Below, piece by piece: positions 35,701 to 47,200 of a DNA stretch of 64,000 nt (position 1 is the first letter of the stretch; each line of letters opens with the position of its first letter). A program made the position numbers and the translations under genes. Source of the DNA: Planctomycetaceae bacterium. GTDB lineage: Bacteria; Planctomycetota; Planctomycetia; Planctomycetales; Planctomycetaceae. Location of the stretch: assembly GCA_002722955.1 (NCBI GenBank), contig PBMZ01000102.1, forward strand, positions 62,001 to 126,000, read 5' to 3'. The notes under the pieces were generated by a model. The model had not been told where the DNA came from. It was given only the letters and a program-made list of their open reading frames with translations, and did no database searches.

Positions 35701-36517
35701 CGGACAGGGAACGGTCTACGCATTCACGGCAACACCATGCGGCGAACTGCCCAAAGACACGGCATGGTGGGAGTCGAAAGCTTGGAACGCGGCACTCGAT
35801 CAAATTCTCTCCGAGGCATCCAGCCTGCCCAAAGGCAACGAGCAATCGGCTGCGACGCTTCCGATACTTGCCAAACTGGATGGCTTTAACTTCATCGATG
35901 GCAACCAAAGAACGATCGAGCCCCTGGCGTTTGAAGGTGGCGTCGTACCAATGTCGAAGGGTCTGTCGTTTGGCTTTGACAAACCTGGCGTTCCCAAAGG
36001 GAAACTTGTCTTACCACCGGGACTGATCAAACCAAACGGATCGGTCGAGTTCACAATCACGCCTGGCTGGGAGACTGACTTTGCTGACTTGAACCGCACG
36101 ATCAACCTGTTTTCTGCAACTTCGAAAACTCACGGCGGCGCGTTTCAGATTTACGTCTACGTCCACTCGGCCAATAACTACGCTTTGTCCGTCCACGCTT
36201 ACACGAACGAAGTTGGCTTCAAGTCGCCCGTTGGTCATGGTGCGATGTACGCTATCAAGCGTGCTCCCGTCGGCAGTGGAAACAGTTCGTTGAAAACTTC
36301 CATCTGGAAGAAGGGCCAACCGAAGACAGTCAAGGTCGCCTGGTCGCCCTCGCAGTTGGTCATCTTCGAAGACGGCAAGAGAATGGCGGCAAGCGACTAC
36401 GCACCGGAAATGGACCTCAGCTCATTCACCGGGCCGGTACATATCGGAGGCGACGAATCAGGCCGACTGTCACGAGTCCTATTGAAGGGAATTGAGATCC
36501 GGGGCCGTGCCGAATGA
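32768..36517 (+). CDS. Large secreted putative glycoside hydrolase (TIM-barrel-like N-terminal half, ThuA/GATase-like and LamG-like C-terminal regions)
   Basis: Signal peptide CTLRFACLSCLLGVLLLVDHTIASA; AAHRLGMKVMMYNNATPSGWVGTSWGRKHPQWLSYDASG; EFGYDGVRFDGHWIIGD; FVGGGPRAFGHGGYGNTLLEEMLPV; FEDGKRMAASDYAPEMDLSSFTGPVHIGGDESG. Confidence 0.65.
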   Translation: MNSQFCTLRFACLSCLLGVLLLVDHTIASAAKWQLDVRVDKVVYQSGEAGVATVMIEQGDKLRGKLRLKSHFKYGMKQRVDLSESGKELAADAADKPITLKFTAPKREWGCAFVVRLFDGDKLIAEGRDIFAVGTDHFRLGQQSNHGGQLSKSTVGLFKPGGFWPKKWLDMKGTWSEIFAGLPSEVCGLVPEHDEWITMQAKYRMSKVAIRAHIEAAHRLGMKVMMYNNATPSGWVGTSWGRKHPQWLSYDASGAMRGNLRVRDIEAQKQWHVTLKPEPEISAYEPIYLNFTKPKLVEFGCDQMLGACQEFGYDGVRFDGHWIIGDVAGGIGFDVEGRRPNRGESADAVSRGILQQMKDYCRQRKPDFAIGYNYGDNYERGGARNPEAYRTACADGGMILWEGAAFGGLYSNWHLGAHKLRRNALRVHQSGGVHYGQVHMNYMDHLPCNDFSLRYYYITNFACTSHIYSGLYPGHPNYRDIQSLYYRFALRYGELLYDKKLQPLKRPADYLDVTADGKQHADLWWKLYTYKRQLNGRYQIITHLVNMPADDVTKETSTLDKQPAPLNNVQVRFAGRPQRVFVLDPEADSWIKQHGSVDSLMIPELKSWKIVVQEFPGSCEDLPVESVGQLSLRGLDRIPDPVDGRVVLPITLFATGDHCTSFSPDRNALLGMTTRCEPFALVKPKHLVMSGPGQSRPDVLPGRIRTIFRAKVADNGTSAPIFSLQGRFGKKTIKQNDFKEPGDFQEFAFEHDLKEGESNLIRVEFHGGVHAWIDAIVLEQLSLAKDRDLFAAQSLDVSKAPIRKNSTKRIHVLRGLWHDFFKLDEAAKRTGLEVSSSWENLSTDHARLPVDFPITIDELLAHDMVALLNVSSDSLKPVRRKNLREYVMRGGTLFVGGGPRAFGHGGYGNTLLEEMLPVQITPFDLREANGDTQQLQGTRHLSFDSAARVAWYHQCKPKAGAEVLLRTNTEPLLTRWKVGQGTVYAFTATPCGELPKDTAWWESKAWNAALDQILSEASSLPKGNEQSAATLPILAKLDGFNFIDGNQRTIEPLAFEGGVVPMSKGLSFGFDKPGVPKGKLVLPPGLIKPNGSVEFTITPGWETDFADLNRTINLFSATSKTHGGAFQIYVYVHSANNYALSVHAYTNEVGFKSPVGHGAMYAIKRAPVGSGNSSLKTSIWKKGQPKTVKVAWSPSQLVIFEDGKRMAASDYAPEMDLSSFTGPVHIGGDESGRLSRVLLKGIEIRGRAE

Positions 36518-36965
36518 GTGGCCCCGCGACTCCGTCGCGTGGCATTGAGTGGTATCGCAGAGCCACTTGGCAACCGCCTGCCTCATTCCGTTCGTACGAT
36601 TTGGATGGATTTCGATATTTCCTCAGATTCTGCTGGATCCGCCAATGTCACAGCCCTATAGTGTGCAACCAATTCAAATTGTCCATTTCACCGGCGTTAT
36701 GGCATTCCCCCATGCCTAATTGTCCGATGAGAAGAGGCGATCGGAACTCTTCACCACTTTTCAGAAGTGTTCTTTTCCGAAACGGCGAGCGGTGCAGATT
36801 GTTGAAAGCGACAGGCCAACAATCGCTCGTGACATGGGCAAGCGGGAACCTCGGCAACGGAGTTGAAGGTCAGACCTGACTTCTATACATCAACTGCACG
36901 ACGAGGCGAGTTGAAATTGCATCCTTACACCTTTGATTGACCACATTCCATAGAGGGATGTCACT

Positions 36966-38558
36966 ATGCCGTTGTCATCATGGTTGCGCTCACTGTGCGC
37001 CCATTCTCGTAACTCTCGTCGTTCCGCTCGGCAAAACAACCTCCATTGGCGCAGCGCCGAAACTCAATTACTCCGCAACCGGCGAATCGGTCCAGTTTCG
37101 GAAATGTTGGAAGAGCGAGTCTTACTCGCAGCATTCGTTGTCGACACCTCGATGGACGTCGTTGATGCGATGGACGGAGTGACTTCGTTGCGTGAAGCCA
37201 TATTCGATTCCAATGCTAGTGCCGAAGCGGACACAATTACATTTGATGCTAGCTTGGACGGAACGACGATCGCCTTGACCGTCACTGGAAACGAACAAGG
37301 CGGAGTAAGCAACGAAGTAGGCGATTTGGATATAACCGGCGATGTGACCATCACTGGCAATGGGACTGGCAACACGATCGTTGACGCGAGTGCCACCGGT
37401 GACCGGGTCTTCCACATTTCTGGGGGCACTGCGGTAGTCAACATCAGCGGTCTCACCATCCAAGGCGGCTCGGCAACCGATGGCGGCGGCATCAGCAACG
37501 ACGGCAACCTATCCTTGACCAACGTCACCGTAGGTGGCAACACGGCTAGCAACAACGGCGGCGGTATCGAAAATAACGACGGCGCAGTCACCCTGAACAA
37601 CGTCGCGCTTGATGGTAACACGGCCAATGTCAACGGTGGCGGCTTGCACATCTCTGGTTCGGGTAACGTTACCGTCAGCGGCGGTACGGTCAATGGCAAC
37701 ATCGCCAACCAAGAAGGTGGCGGCTTGTGGAACTCGCCAGGCGGTACACTTACTGTCAACGGCACAACGATCGACGGCAACACGGCCAACGGTGACGACG
37801 CAGCCACGGTCCAAGGCGGTGGCGGAATCTTCAATGTTGGCGGTACTCTGTCCATCAGTGACGCGACGATTACGCACAATGTCTCCGGAGCCACGATGGC
37901 TGGCAATGGCGGTGGCGGCGGCTTGATCGAAGGCGGCAGCAACAACACGATTTCTAACACGACGATTAGCGACAACACGGCAAACGCTGGAAGTGCAGAT
38001 GGCGGCGGCCTGTGGAATTCTGGAACCGGCTCTTTGAGTGTTGCTTCCAGTGACCCGATGGATGAGATGGCGGGAACATTGATTGCCGGCAACATTGCCG
38101 AGGGCGATGACATGGCCACGCCTCAAGGTGGTGGCGGCGTCTTCAATGTTGGCGGCACAGTAACGATTTCGGATGCTGCGATCGTCGACAATGTTTCCGC
38201 CGCGACCTTGGCTGGAAATGGCGGCGGTGGCATTTTGAACGAAGGCGGATCGTTGACCATCACCGATAGCTTCATCGGCGACAACACAGCGACTGATGGA
38301 ACGGCTGACGGTGGCGGTATTCTTGTCGCTGGTGGCATGGTGACGATCGATGGTTCGTTCCTTGGCGGAAACGCGGCGGCTCAAGCCGGCGGCGGAATCG
38401 AAGTTCAAGCCGGCGCGGGCGTGACGATTACCGAGTCACTACTCGGTGACACGGAACTCGATCCCGAGGATCCAATGTTCGATCCCGGCAACTTCGCCGG
38501 AGTCAATGGCGGTGGCTTGCACATCAGCAGCACTGGTTCGGCGACCATTTCCGACTAG
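36966..38558 (+). pseudogene. Beta-helix/polymorphic outer-membrane-like adhesin with planctomycete LEPR-XLL-type N-terminus, truncated by premature stop
   Basis: MPLSSWLRSL...MLEERVLLAAFVVDTSMDVVDAMDGVTSLREAIF; repeats such as NGNTANxxGGGLWNS; after TAG at 38556-38558 the same frame continues FVGGNSAGNEGGGLWNSAAGTLCIT* with the same repeat signature. Confidence 0.75.
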
Positions 38559-38672
38559 TTCGTCGGTGGCAACTCCGCAGGTAACGAAGGCGGCGGTCTT
38601 TGGAATTCGGCGGCCGGCACGTTGTGCATCACTTAATTTTGTTACAGTCTTGATCTCGGCAATGCGAGACTT

Positions 38673-38708
38673 GCGGTGGCCCTTTCACCTGAAGGGTCGC
38701 CGTTTTTT
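38673..38708 (+). terminator. Rho-independent terminator-like hairpin and T-tract
   Basis: GCGGTGGCCCTTTCACCTGAAGGGTCGCCGTTTTTT. Confidence 0.8.
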
Positions 38709-38859
38709 GTTTCTTCACGGAATACGGGGCTCAGGGACTACAAGCACGAAGTGCCAGCGAGTGAGTCCCGTGCAAATTCGCAGACTGATCACACGCGTTG
38801 CGTCGTGCTTATATTGTGGCTTCGCCGTTTAACCTAGATTATTCATCCATCAACACCGA

Positions 38860-38912
38860 GAATTCGTGGGCCAAATCTTCCAAACCCCACGAATTCAGGG
38901 CGACCACGAATT
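38860..38912. repeat. Degenerate copy of inverted repeat family A
   Basis: CCCCACGAATTCAGGGCGACCACGAATT (38885-38912) differs at one base from the 3456-3483 arm; the left arm is reduced to GAATTCGTGGG. Confidence 0.8.
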
Positions 38913-39041
38913 ACACTCTGTGGAAACAAGCCACTTTCGGTAAAGAACAAAGGCACAAAGTATTTTGAAACGCAGAGGCGCGGAGTACGCAGAGATTGTT
39001 GCCTCTCGGCGTACTCCGTGCCTCTGTGTTTCAAGAACAAC

Positions 39042-39082
39042 AAAGCCTGTGTGAAACTCTAGTAAGTTTCACACAGGCTTTG
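39042..39082. terminator. Strong hairpin terminator 3' of the TPR/alpha-CTD gene (possibly bidirectional)
   Basis: AAAGCCTGTGTGAAACT-ctagta-AGTTTCACACAGGCTTT followed by GTTTTTGTTT. Confidence 0.85.
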
Positions 39083-39107
39083 TTTTTGTTTAACGCATCA
39101 ACGACGG

Positions 39108-40433
39108 TTAGTCGTTTCGCAGCTTTGTTCCGAGTTCCGTCAGCTTTGTTCGAATCTCGTTCAGTGAGGTGACACCGAAGTTCTTGCTGGCGAGTAACTC
39201 GTCGGGTGTGCGGCGAACTAGCTCGCCCAGATTGGTGATTCCCAAACGAGCCATGCACTTGCGGGCTCGCACTGAGAGATTCAAGTCCGAGATGGGTCGT
39301 TCCTGCAACGCTTGTTCTTCTGGCGAGAGGTCTTGCGAAGCGAACGAATCGCGTGGTGCCGACTGATGGATGTTTTGGCCGATCTTTAGACCGTGCGTTG
39401 CCATCAGGTCGCGAATCTCTAACAGGGACGTTTCGCCGAAGTTCTTACCAGACAGAAGCTCTTGCTCGGTGACGCGAGTCAAATCGCCCAACGTGCGAAT
39501 ATCGATGTTCTCCAAGCAGTTTCGGCTGCGGACTGTCAACTCAAAGTCGGTGACAGGACGGTTCAAGAGGTGCTGCATTCGCGCCTCGTTGCGAGCCGTC
39601 TCTTCGTCGTAGTACATGTTGTTGGTGGCTTCGATGTCTTTCAGGTACAGCCGTGCTTGTTCGTTGTGCGGCTGCGTTTCCAGAATCCGCCGAAAGCAAA
39701 ACGCGGCCGCTGAATAGTTCTCGGCGTCCTCGTAAAGCAGCCCTAAGTTCAACAACGTGCCAATATGTTGTGGCGGCTTCGACAGCGAGCGCTCGTAAAG
39801 TCGAATCGCTTCGTCGTCGTTTCCGTGCAAGCAGTTTTCGTTGGCCAACGAAAACAGGGCGCGGGAATGATGAGGGTCCATGTCGACGGCACGCTCGAAG
39901 TATTCGATGGCTCCGAAGCGGTCGCCTTGATCCGAAAGGATGCAGCCCATTTGGTACGAGTATTCCGCTCGCGTGGCCCCTTCAGATGCCGTGCTTCTGA
40001 GTAGTTCTTCCGCATCGGTCACTCGACCTTGGATGCGAATCGCGCCCGCTTGCCGAAGCTTGCAGTCGACGGGATCGTAGCCGCCACGGCCCGCTTGCGC
40101 GAACTTGCCTTCGGCATCACCGGGACGTTCTAAAGACAGAAGAACCATGGCGTGAAAGTAAGCACCAACCGGATCGTTGGGCACTCGGCCTAGATAGTCG
40201 TCGGCTTCTGGGTGGCGTCCGACCAAGTACAGGCCGACGCCAACTCGCATGACGTATGTGTCGGCAGGCGAATTCGAAGCATCCACGTCGGACTTCAGCG
40301 AATCCAATTCTTGCCGCACATCAGCAGTTTGTGCACCGCTGAGGGCTTTGATTAGTTGCTTGACTTCCTCAACGTGAAAAGTCGGGCTTTCACGGAAAAG
40401 TTCACGTACGTTGATCGTTTCCAGCAATTCCAC
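39108..40433 (-). CDS. TPR protein with two tandem RNA polymerase alpha-CTD-like (HhH) domains
   Basis: TPRs: AEYSYQMGCILSDQGDRFGAIEYFERAVDMDPHHSRALFSLAN...; two copies of alpha-CTD signature: VTDFELTVRSRNCLENIDIRTLGDLTRVTEQELLSGKNFGETSLLEIRDLM and ISDLNLSVRARKCMARLGITNLGELVRRTPDELLASKNFGVTSLNEIRTKL. Confidence 0.92.
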   Translation of the reverse strand: MELLETINVRELFRESPTFHVEEVKQLIKALSGAQTADVRQELDSLKSDVDASNSPADTYVMRVGVGLYLVGRHPEADDYLGRVPNDPVGAYFHAMVLLSLERPGDAEGKFAQAGRGGYDPVDCKLRQAGAIRIQGRVTDAEELLRSTASEGATRAEYSYQMGCILSDQGDRFGAIEYFERAVDMDPHHSRALFSLANENCLHGNDDEAIRLYERSLSKPPQHIGTLLNLGLLYEDAENYSAAAFCFRRILETQPHNEQARLYLKDIEATNNMYYDEETARNEARMQHLLNRPVTDFELTVRSRNCLENIDIRTLGDLTRVTEQELLSGKNFGETSLLEIRDLMATHGLKIGQNIHQSAPRDSFASQDLSPEEQALQERPISDLNLSVRARKCMARLGITNLGELVRRTPDELLASKNFGVTSLNEIRTKLTELGTKLRND

Positions 40434-40680
40434 GGGTCGAAATCCCCTTGCACATCTTCGGCTGGGATGCGCTTAAGTAGAGAAAGATTGCGGCTGAGAG
40501 CATCGAAGGCAGGCAATGGTTGCGCAGCGAGACCCTTGGCCATGGTCACATGAGAGAAAAAGTATACAAATCCCGCAGATTCATGCAACGGAAGGGGGCG
40601 ATCGGGTTAAGAGGTGAGAGGCGAGAGTCAAGAGACCGGGAAGTTTGCTTACTCGCTGATTTTAGACGAGTCAGCCCACC

Positions 40681-40713
40681 AGAGGCCCGGCTTCTTCGAG
40701 AAGCCGGGCCTCT
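40681..40713. repeat. Perfect 15-bp-stem hairpin, family B
   Basis: AGAGGCCCGGCTTCT-TCG-AGAAGCCGGGCCTCT. Confidence 0.85.
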
Positions 40714-40948
40714 TTGACGCAATCCGTGACCCCCTTGACTCTTGTCTCTCGACTCTTGACCCATTCAGCGGATCTCTGGATTTCCGTCGCCGAGCCACCC
40801 TCAAGCTTGAATGTCGCCCAGGAGAATCGTTACGATCGTTACTTAGCGCAATACCCGTCTCATTCCACCTCCCCCAGAATGGCTGCTGTGCGTGGCTGAT
40901 CGTGGCACGACGGAGAATCGCTGCGTCAAGAGATTGGTAGGACATCGC

Positions 40949-40986
40949 GGGCTTGGTTCCTTTCAGTGGGGGCCAAGCCTTTTTTG
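40949..40986 (+). terminator. Rho-independent terminator-like hairpin with no recognised upstream + gene
   Basis: GGGCTTGGTTCCTTTCAGTGGGGGCCAAGCCTTTTTT. Confidence 0.6.
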
Positions 40987-41297
40987 TTGGACGCAGACAG
41001 CTAAGGAATGAACTGCATCGAGGCAACTCGTTGACCTATATGAGTTTGTGTAAACCCCGTCAGCTGTATGGCGGTTTTTGTTCAAACACCGTCGCCGCCA
41101 AGATTGTGCATTGTTCTTGCTAATCAAGTTTTCATCAAAAAAATTGGAATCTTCCTCACAATCGGCTTGTCCTGGCCTTCAAGCTGTGGTTAGTCTGGGT
41201 AGTTTAGGTATTTTTCATTTCTTGCGCTGATTTTGCATAAACCCTAAGATCCGTAGCGTTCACGCAAGTCATAAAGTTAGTCGTAGAAGGACCAACA

Positions 41298-44200
41298 ATG
41301 CTGTTCTCTTCCTGGCTCCGCTCTCTCCGCAACCGCATCGCCGTATCCCGCTCCTTCCGCCGCCGCAATCGTCGCCTTCAAGAACTCAAGGCCCCAGTTC
41401 AGCTCCACAACATGCCGACTCGGACGGAAATGGCACCGTTAACGGAAGAGTTGGAAGACCGTTTGCTCTTAGCATTCGATGTGAGTTTGGCTGGTGGATT
41501 GTTGAACTTGGAGTCTGACGATACTGGTCCTGAGAACTTGACGATCGCCATGACTGGTGGCGGAACGTGGGGTCTGACACTTGGTGGTGGGCAAGTATTT
41601 ACAGTGCTTCTTGATGCCGGCTCGGATATTACGGGCACGGGGACATCCGCGATTTTGATCGATGACGCCGGAATCGCCATCAACACGGTCCGCGTGACGA
41701 CATCGAATGATGCAGGGAACAGCGTCAACGTGTTAGGCACTTCGACGGTCACCATGTTGATCGACATGAGTGCCGCCACCAATGATGCATTCGTATCAGA
41801 CGGGATGTCGCTCGGTGCCTTGACGGTTATATCCGATGATATTTCGCAGACGGGAACAATCACAACAACCGGAGCGTTAGCGGTGACGGCTAATGATATT
41901 TCGACGGACATCGACTTGGGACTCGCAAACAACATTGGAGGAACGGCCACGTTTAGCGGTGGCGTTAACATCAATGATTTGAATTTTCGCAACGTGAATG
42001 CTGGCGCAACAATCAGTATCCCTGGTACGCCTGTCCTTGACGACGTTGACCTAACGTTTAACGCCACGGGAATCGCAATCCCAGGCTTTCAATCGACAAC
42101 GTTGGACGTGATTGCGGGTGGCAACATTACCGATGCGGGCGACTTGATGGTATCTGGAAATACTAGCTTCAATGCTGGTGCCAATAACATCACGCTGAAC
42201 AACAATGATAGTTTCGGGAATCTATCGCTGACGGGTAATGATGTTGTTGTGAACGATGTAAATGCGACAACGTTGTCGGCGAGCAACATCACTGGCGACC
42301 TAACGTTGACCTCCGGTGGCAATGTCAATCAAAACGGTAATGTCACCGTTGGCGGAAACGCAACATTCAACGCAGCCACTTTCGATATAAACTTCATGAC
42401 AAACACCAATAACTTTGGAACGTTCAGCGCCACGGCCGACCAAATCGATGTCAATGACTCAAACGCGATTCTGCTCGATACGATCAATGCCACGAACAAT
42501 GTGATGATTAATGCTGGTGGAACGGTTGGCATTGATACCGTCAACACGACAGCCGATTTGGACATCACAGCGGGCGGGAACATTTCACAGACGGGATCGT
42601 TTTCTGCTAACAACGCGACGTTTCGTGTCACCGCTGGCAATACCGATGCGGATCTTGATGGCTTCGCGAACGATGTTGATACCAACACGACGTTTGCGAC
42701 AGCAGGTGGTAGTTATCAAGACATTTCTTTTCGCAATGCGGACGCGACACCCACGACACCAACACTTCCCGGCTCATTTCGCAATTTCATTTTGATTCAC
42801 GACAACGCAGGCGCGGCGATTCCCGCGATCAATCTATCGGGAACGATGGACATCACTGTCAACGGTGATCTGACCGATCTCGGCAATGTCGTTGTCGCCG
42901 GAGTCACAACATTGGACACGGGGAATAATGACGTCACTTTCGATGATGCAGGTACGAACTTAAGTACGCTGACGACCGTACCGGATCAAGTCGACAATTT
43001 GACCGTCACTGATGCCAACGCCTTGACATTGGGTGCGATCCAGATCACAGGCGCAGCAACCATTGAAACGGCGACTGGAAATCTAACTCAAACGGGTGTG
43101 GTCACTGCCGATGGTGCCATCAGCTACACCGGAGCTGGCAGTGCCAGCATCGGCAACACACTGACATCCAATAACAGCACGGTCACTGTTGTTGCTACGA
43201 ATAACAACATCACTCAAACCGGTGCGGTGAACGCCGCCGGAGCCATTAGTTTCACGGCAAACTCGTCGGTCGCGATCGATAACACGGTGACATCGACGAA
43301 CAGCACGGTGACCGTTGTCGCGACGAATAACAATATTACACAAACGAACGCGGTTGCCGCTTCGCAAGCGGTCTCGTACACGGCGGATCAGGCGATTACT
43401 CATAGCGGCACGATTTCATCCACAAACAATAGCGTGACGTTCGACGCCGGCACGACCATTAATCAAAACGGCACGATCACGACGAACAACGCCGATTTAA
43501 TGTGGACATCCGGTGGCAATATGACAAGTACCGCCGCGTTGCAGATCGCCGGAGATGCAACATTTGTGAGCGACGCGAATACGATTGACGCCACTATCAA
43601 TAACGCTGGAAATGACATCAATGGGGCCGTCGCATTTAACACTGCTGACGCAGGGCAGTACGACGATATCTCATTCCGCAATGGTGACAACAACGCGGCA
43701 ACCCCAACGTTTCAGGACACGACTTTCGGTGACCTCACGCTGCAGTTGGATAATAACGATGTCACGTTCGCAAATGGTTTGACCTTGAATCAGATCACCG
43801 TGATTGCTGGCGGTGATATTTCTGATGGTGGCAACGACTTTGTCATTGCCAATGCTGCCAGCTATACGGCGAATGGTGGAAACAACATCACCCTAAATGG
43901 TGGCGCAAACGATTTTCAGGGTGGAGTGACGCTGTCAGGACAAGCCATTGCCATCAATGATGGCGTTGGTGGTTTGAGTTTTGCTTCGGTCAACTCGACT
44001 GATGACTTTACTGTGACGTCGAGGGGAACGGTGACGCAAACCGGCATCATCACGGTCACCGATCAGATTTCTGTGACGTCTACTAACGGCGACATTGACC
44101 TCGACAACGCTGCTAACAACGTTGGCGGCACTGTGACACTTCAAGTGGATTTGGATACGGCAGATATTTCGTGGCGCAACATCAATGGTGGGGCCAACAC

Positions 44201-47200
44201 GCCAACGTTGCCAGACAATCAATTCAATGACTTTACGTTGGTTCACGACACTGCAGGCGTGACCTTGCCGGCTTTGACATTGCTGGACAACGGTGGCGAC
44301 ACCGGTGACTTGTCGGTCACATCAGGTGGTGCAGTAACGCAAGCTGGAACGCTTACGATTCCAGGGACAACCACGATCAATGCCCCTGGTCAGGCGGTGA
44401 CGTTAAATGATCCAGCCAATGCATTCACGGGAGCCGTTAGCATCATTGGTACGCCCGTGACACTTACTAGCGCAGGCGACTTAATTGTCGGGACAACGAC
44501 CGTCGCTGGTGATCTGACAATCTCGACCGTTGATGGAACGATCACACAGAACGGGATCATTACGCAAACAGGCGCTGGGAACAACGTTAGCATCACCATT
44601 AATGACGCTGACATGAGTGGTGATGGAGACATCATCTTGAACACTCAAAACAATAACGTTCAAGGCGCTATTACTTTTGGGGCTGAGAATCAAGTACGCG
44701 ACATCTTTTGGCAAAACACAAGAGGTGATGCACAAGACCCCGATATTCCGCCAGTCTTCCGAAACTACTTGATCAATCACACAAACGCGCCGGTTCTGTT
44801 ACCGGAAGTTTTGCTGGTTGACGACATGGCTGCTGCACCGCTCGCATTGCAAGCCCTTGGTATCACCGTTAACGGTAGTTTGGTCGTTGGTGCTGGAGGC
44901 GGAACGAAAATGCAACAAGGGCCTGGTTCGGTAACCCCAGAAGGTCACGCAGTTCTTACTGCAGCGACAGATATCACACTGGAGCAAGCTGAAAATGCAT
45001 TCAACATCCTCTCAGCCAGCGCGAACGACATCACGATTGTTGAAGACAACCAAATCAACCTGCGGCAGATCACGGCAACAACAGATTTCACATTGACAAC
45101 CGACGGTGATGTCATCGATAGTGGTGTCATCGATGTTCGTGACGGTACGACGACGTTGAATGTTGGTAACGAGAACAACATTACGTTGGACGGAGCTGAT
45201 AACAACTTCGGCATGACCAACAACATGTTGGAGAACAACTTCTCGACCATCGTCGTGACCAGCGCGCAGAATGTGCAGATCGAAGATGTTACTCAAATAT
45301 TCCTAGGCAACGCCAACACGACCGGTTTCTACCAAGTTTCTGCAGGTGCTGCGTTGGTTGACAACGTTGGTGCGACACTGAACATCGCTGGTAATGCTAG
45401 CTTCGTAGTCGATGATGGGACGGACATCAACTTAGATGGTTTGAATGTTGGCGGAATTATCGACGTGGACACTCGCGGTGACGACAACGTCGTAGTGGGC
45501 GCTCAAGGCGACGTCACACTTGTCAATGCTCAAGACATTGTGTTCGGTGCTTCGTTTATAACCGAGAACATGTTTGTGACCTCAACCGGCGGCATCCGGA
45601 ATATCGGTCAAATCGATGTTGGAGCCAACTTGGAGTGGACGACTACGGGTGGCAACATCATCGACGATGCAGCCATCAACCTGAACAATGTGGCACAGGG
45701 TGACGCATCGTTTACGGCGAATGGAGCCGGTGCCAGTATCGACCTCGATCAACTCGAGATTATTGGCCTCATTTCCGTCAACACCAACATGGCTGACGGT
45801 GATGTCGTGATTGCGAACTCAATGGCAAGCATGACGAATGATTTGGTCTTTGGTGCCAGCAACATCGGCGGCGACTTGACGGCGACTGCAGCAGCGATGC
45901 GGCCAATCACTGACGACACAACCGTTGTCGTCGGCGGGAATGCACAGTTTAACGCCGACCAGGCAAACATCACGATGGACGGATTGACGGTCAACGGGAC
46001 GTTGGGAGTCAACGTCTTGACCGCTGGTAACGCGACTTTCACCACGACAGGAACGGTCGATTTTTCGGCCACGAATGTTAACGGTAATTTGATGGTCGAC
46101 GCTCAAAGCGGCGACATTATGGACTCTGGCTCCGTTCAAGTGACGGGTAACTTTGACGTCCGGACGCTTCAAACAAACCGCGGCATCAATTTGGATCAGT
46201 TGGATATCAACGGTGGTTCGATCGGTGTTACCACAACGGGGCCGACTGGAAACGCCGTCATTACGAATGCAACAGCAATCAACTTCCGAACAACGGATGT
46301 TGATGGAAACTTGTCAGCGACCGCGCAAACCGGCACTTTGAGGAATACAGCCGGAACGGTTTCCGTTGGAGGAAATGCTACATTTACGACTGGCACGGCT
46401 GGTGAAACTATAACCTTAGGTACGGTTCGAACTTTGGACGTTACGGGCACAACGTCAATCAATACGAGCGGTTCGACAGGTGATGCGACCGTTCAAACTG
46501 CAGTCAACCTGAACTTGGCGGCATCCTCTGTGGGTAATGACCTAACGGCGATTGCGACCACTGGCAATATGACATCCAGTGGAACGGTTGATGTGGAAGG
46601 CGATGCAAGCTTTACGACTCAGCAGAATAACGCGACTATTAATTTGCCCAACCTGGATGTCTTGGGAATGATCACTTTGTCAACGGCTGGCGCTGTTGGC
46701 GATGCGAGTATTATCAATACGACCGCTGTTGATCTAGCCGCTAGTACGATCAACGGTGACTTGAACGTCACCGCCACGACCGGAAACATCACTGATGCTG
46801 GTGCAATTGATGTTAACGCGAACGCGACATTCACGACAACTCAATCTGGTGCGGATATTCTGCTGGACCAATTGGACGTCACAGGTGAATTGGGCCTAAC
46901 GACAAATGGTGCGGATGGTAACGCCACCGTAACAAACAACAACAACGATGATGCGATCGGCATCAACTTCTCGAATTCCAATGTCGGCGGTGATTTGACC
47001 GCGACAGCCACTGTAGGCAGCGTCGAAGACGTCAATATGGGTGGCAGCATGGTTACCGTTGGTGGTGACATCAATATCGTCGCGACAGCCAATAACGCGA
47101 CGGTGACCTTGGACCGCTTGGCCGTGACCGGGCAGTTTGATTTGACGACGAATGGAACATCGGGCGATGCCACCATCGTCAATGCGACTGGTGTTGATTT

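Noticed and set aside
37064-38408. Minus-strand ORFs 37064..38119 and 37509..38408
   Set aside because: Antisense shadows of the beta-helix adhesin repeats.
40614-40940. Plus ORF 40614..40940 as a gene using the 40949 terminator
   Set aside because: Overlaps a perfect hairpin, composition not protein-like, no motif; the competing minus ORF is equally unconvincing.
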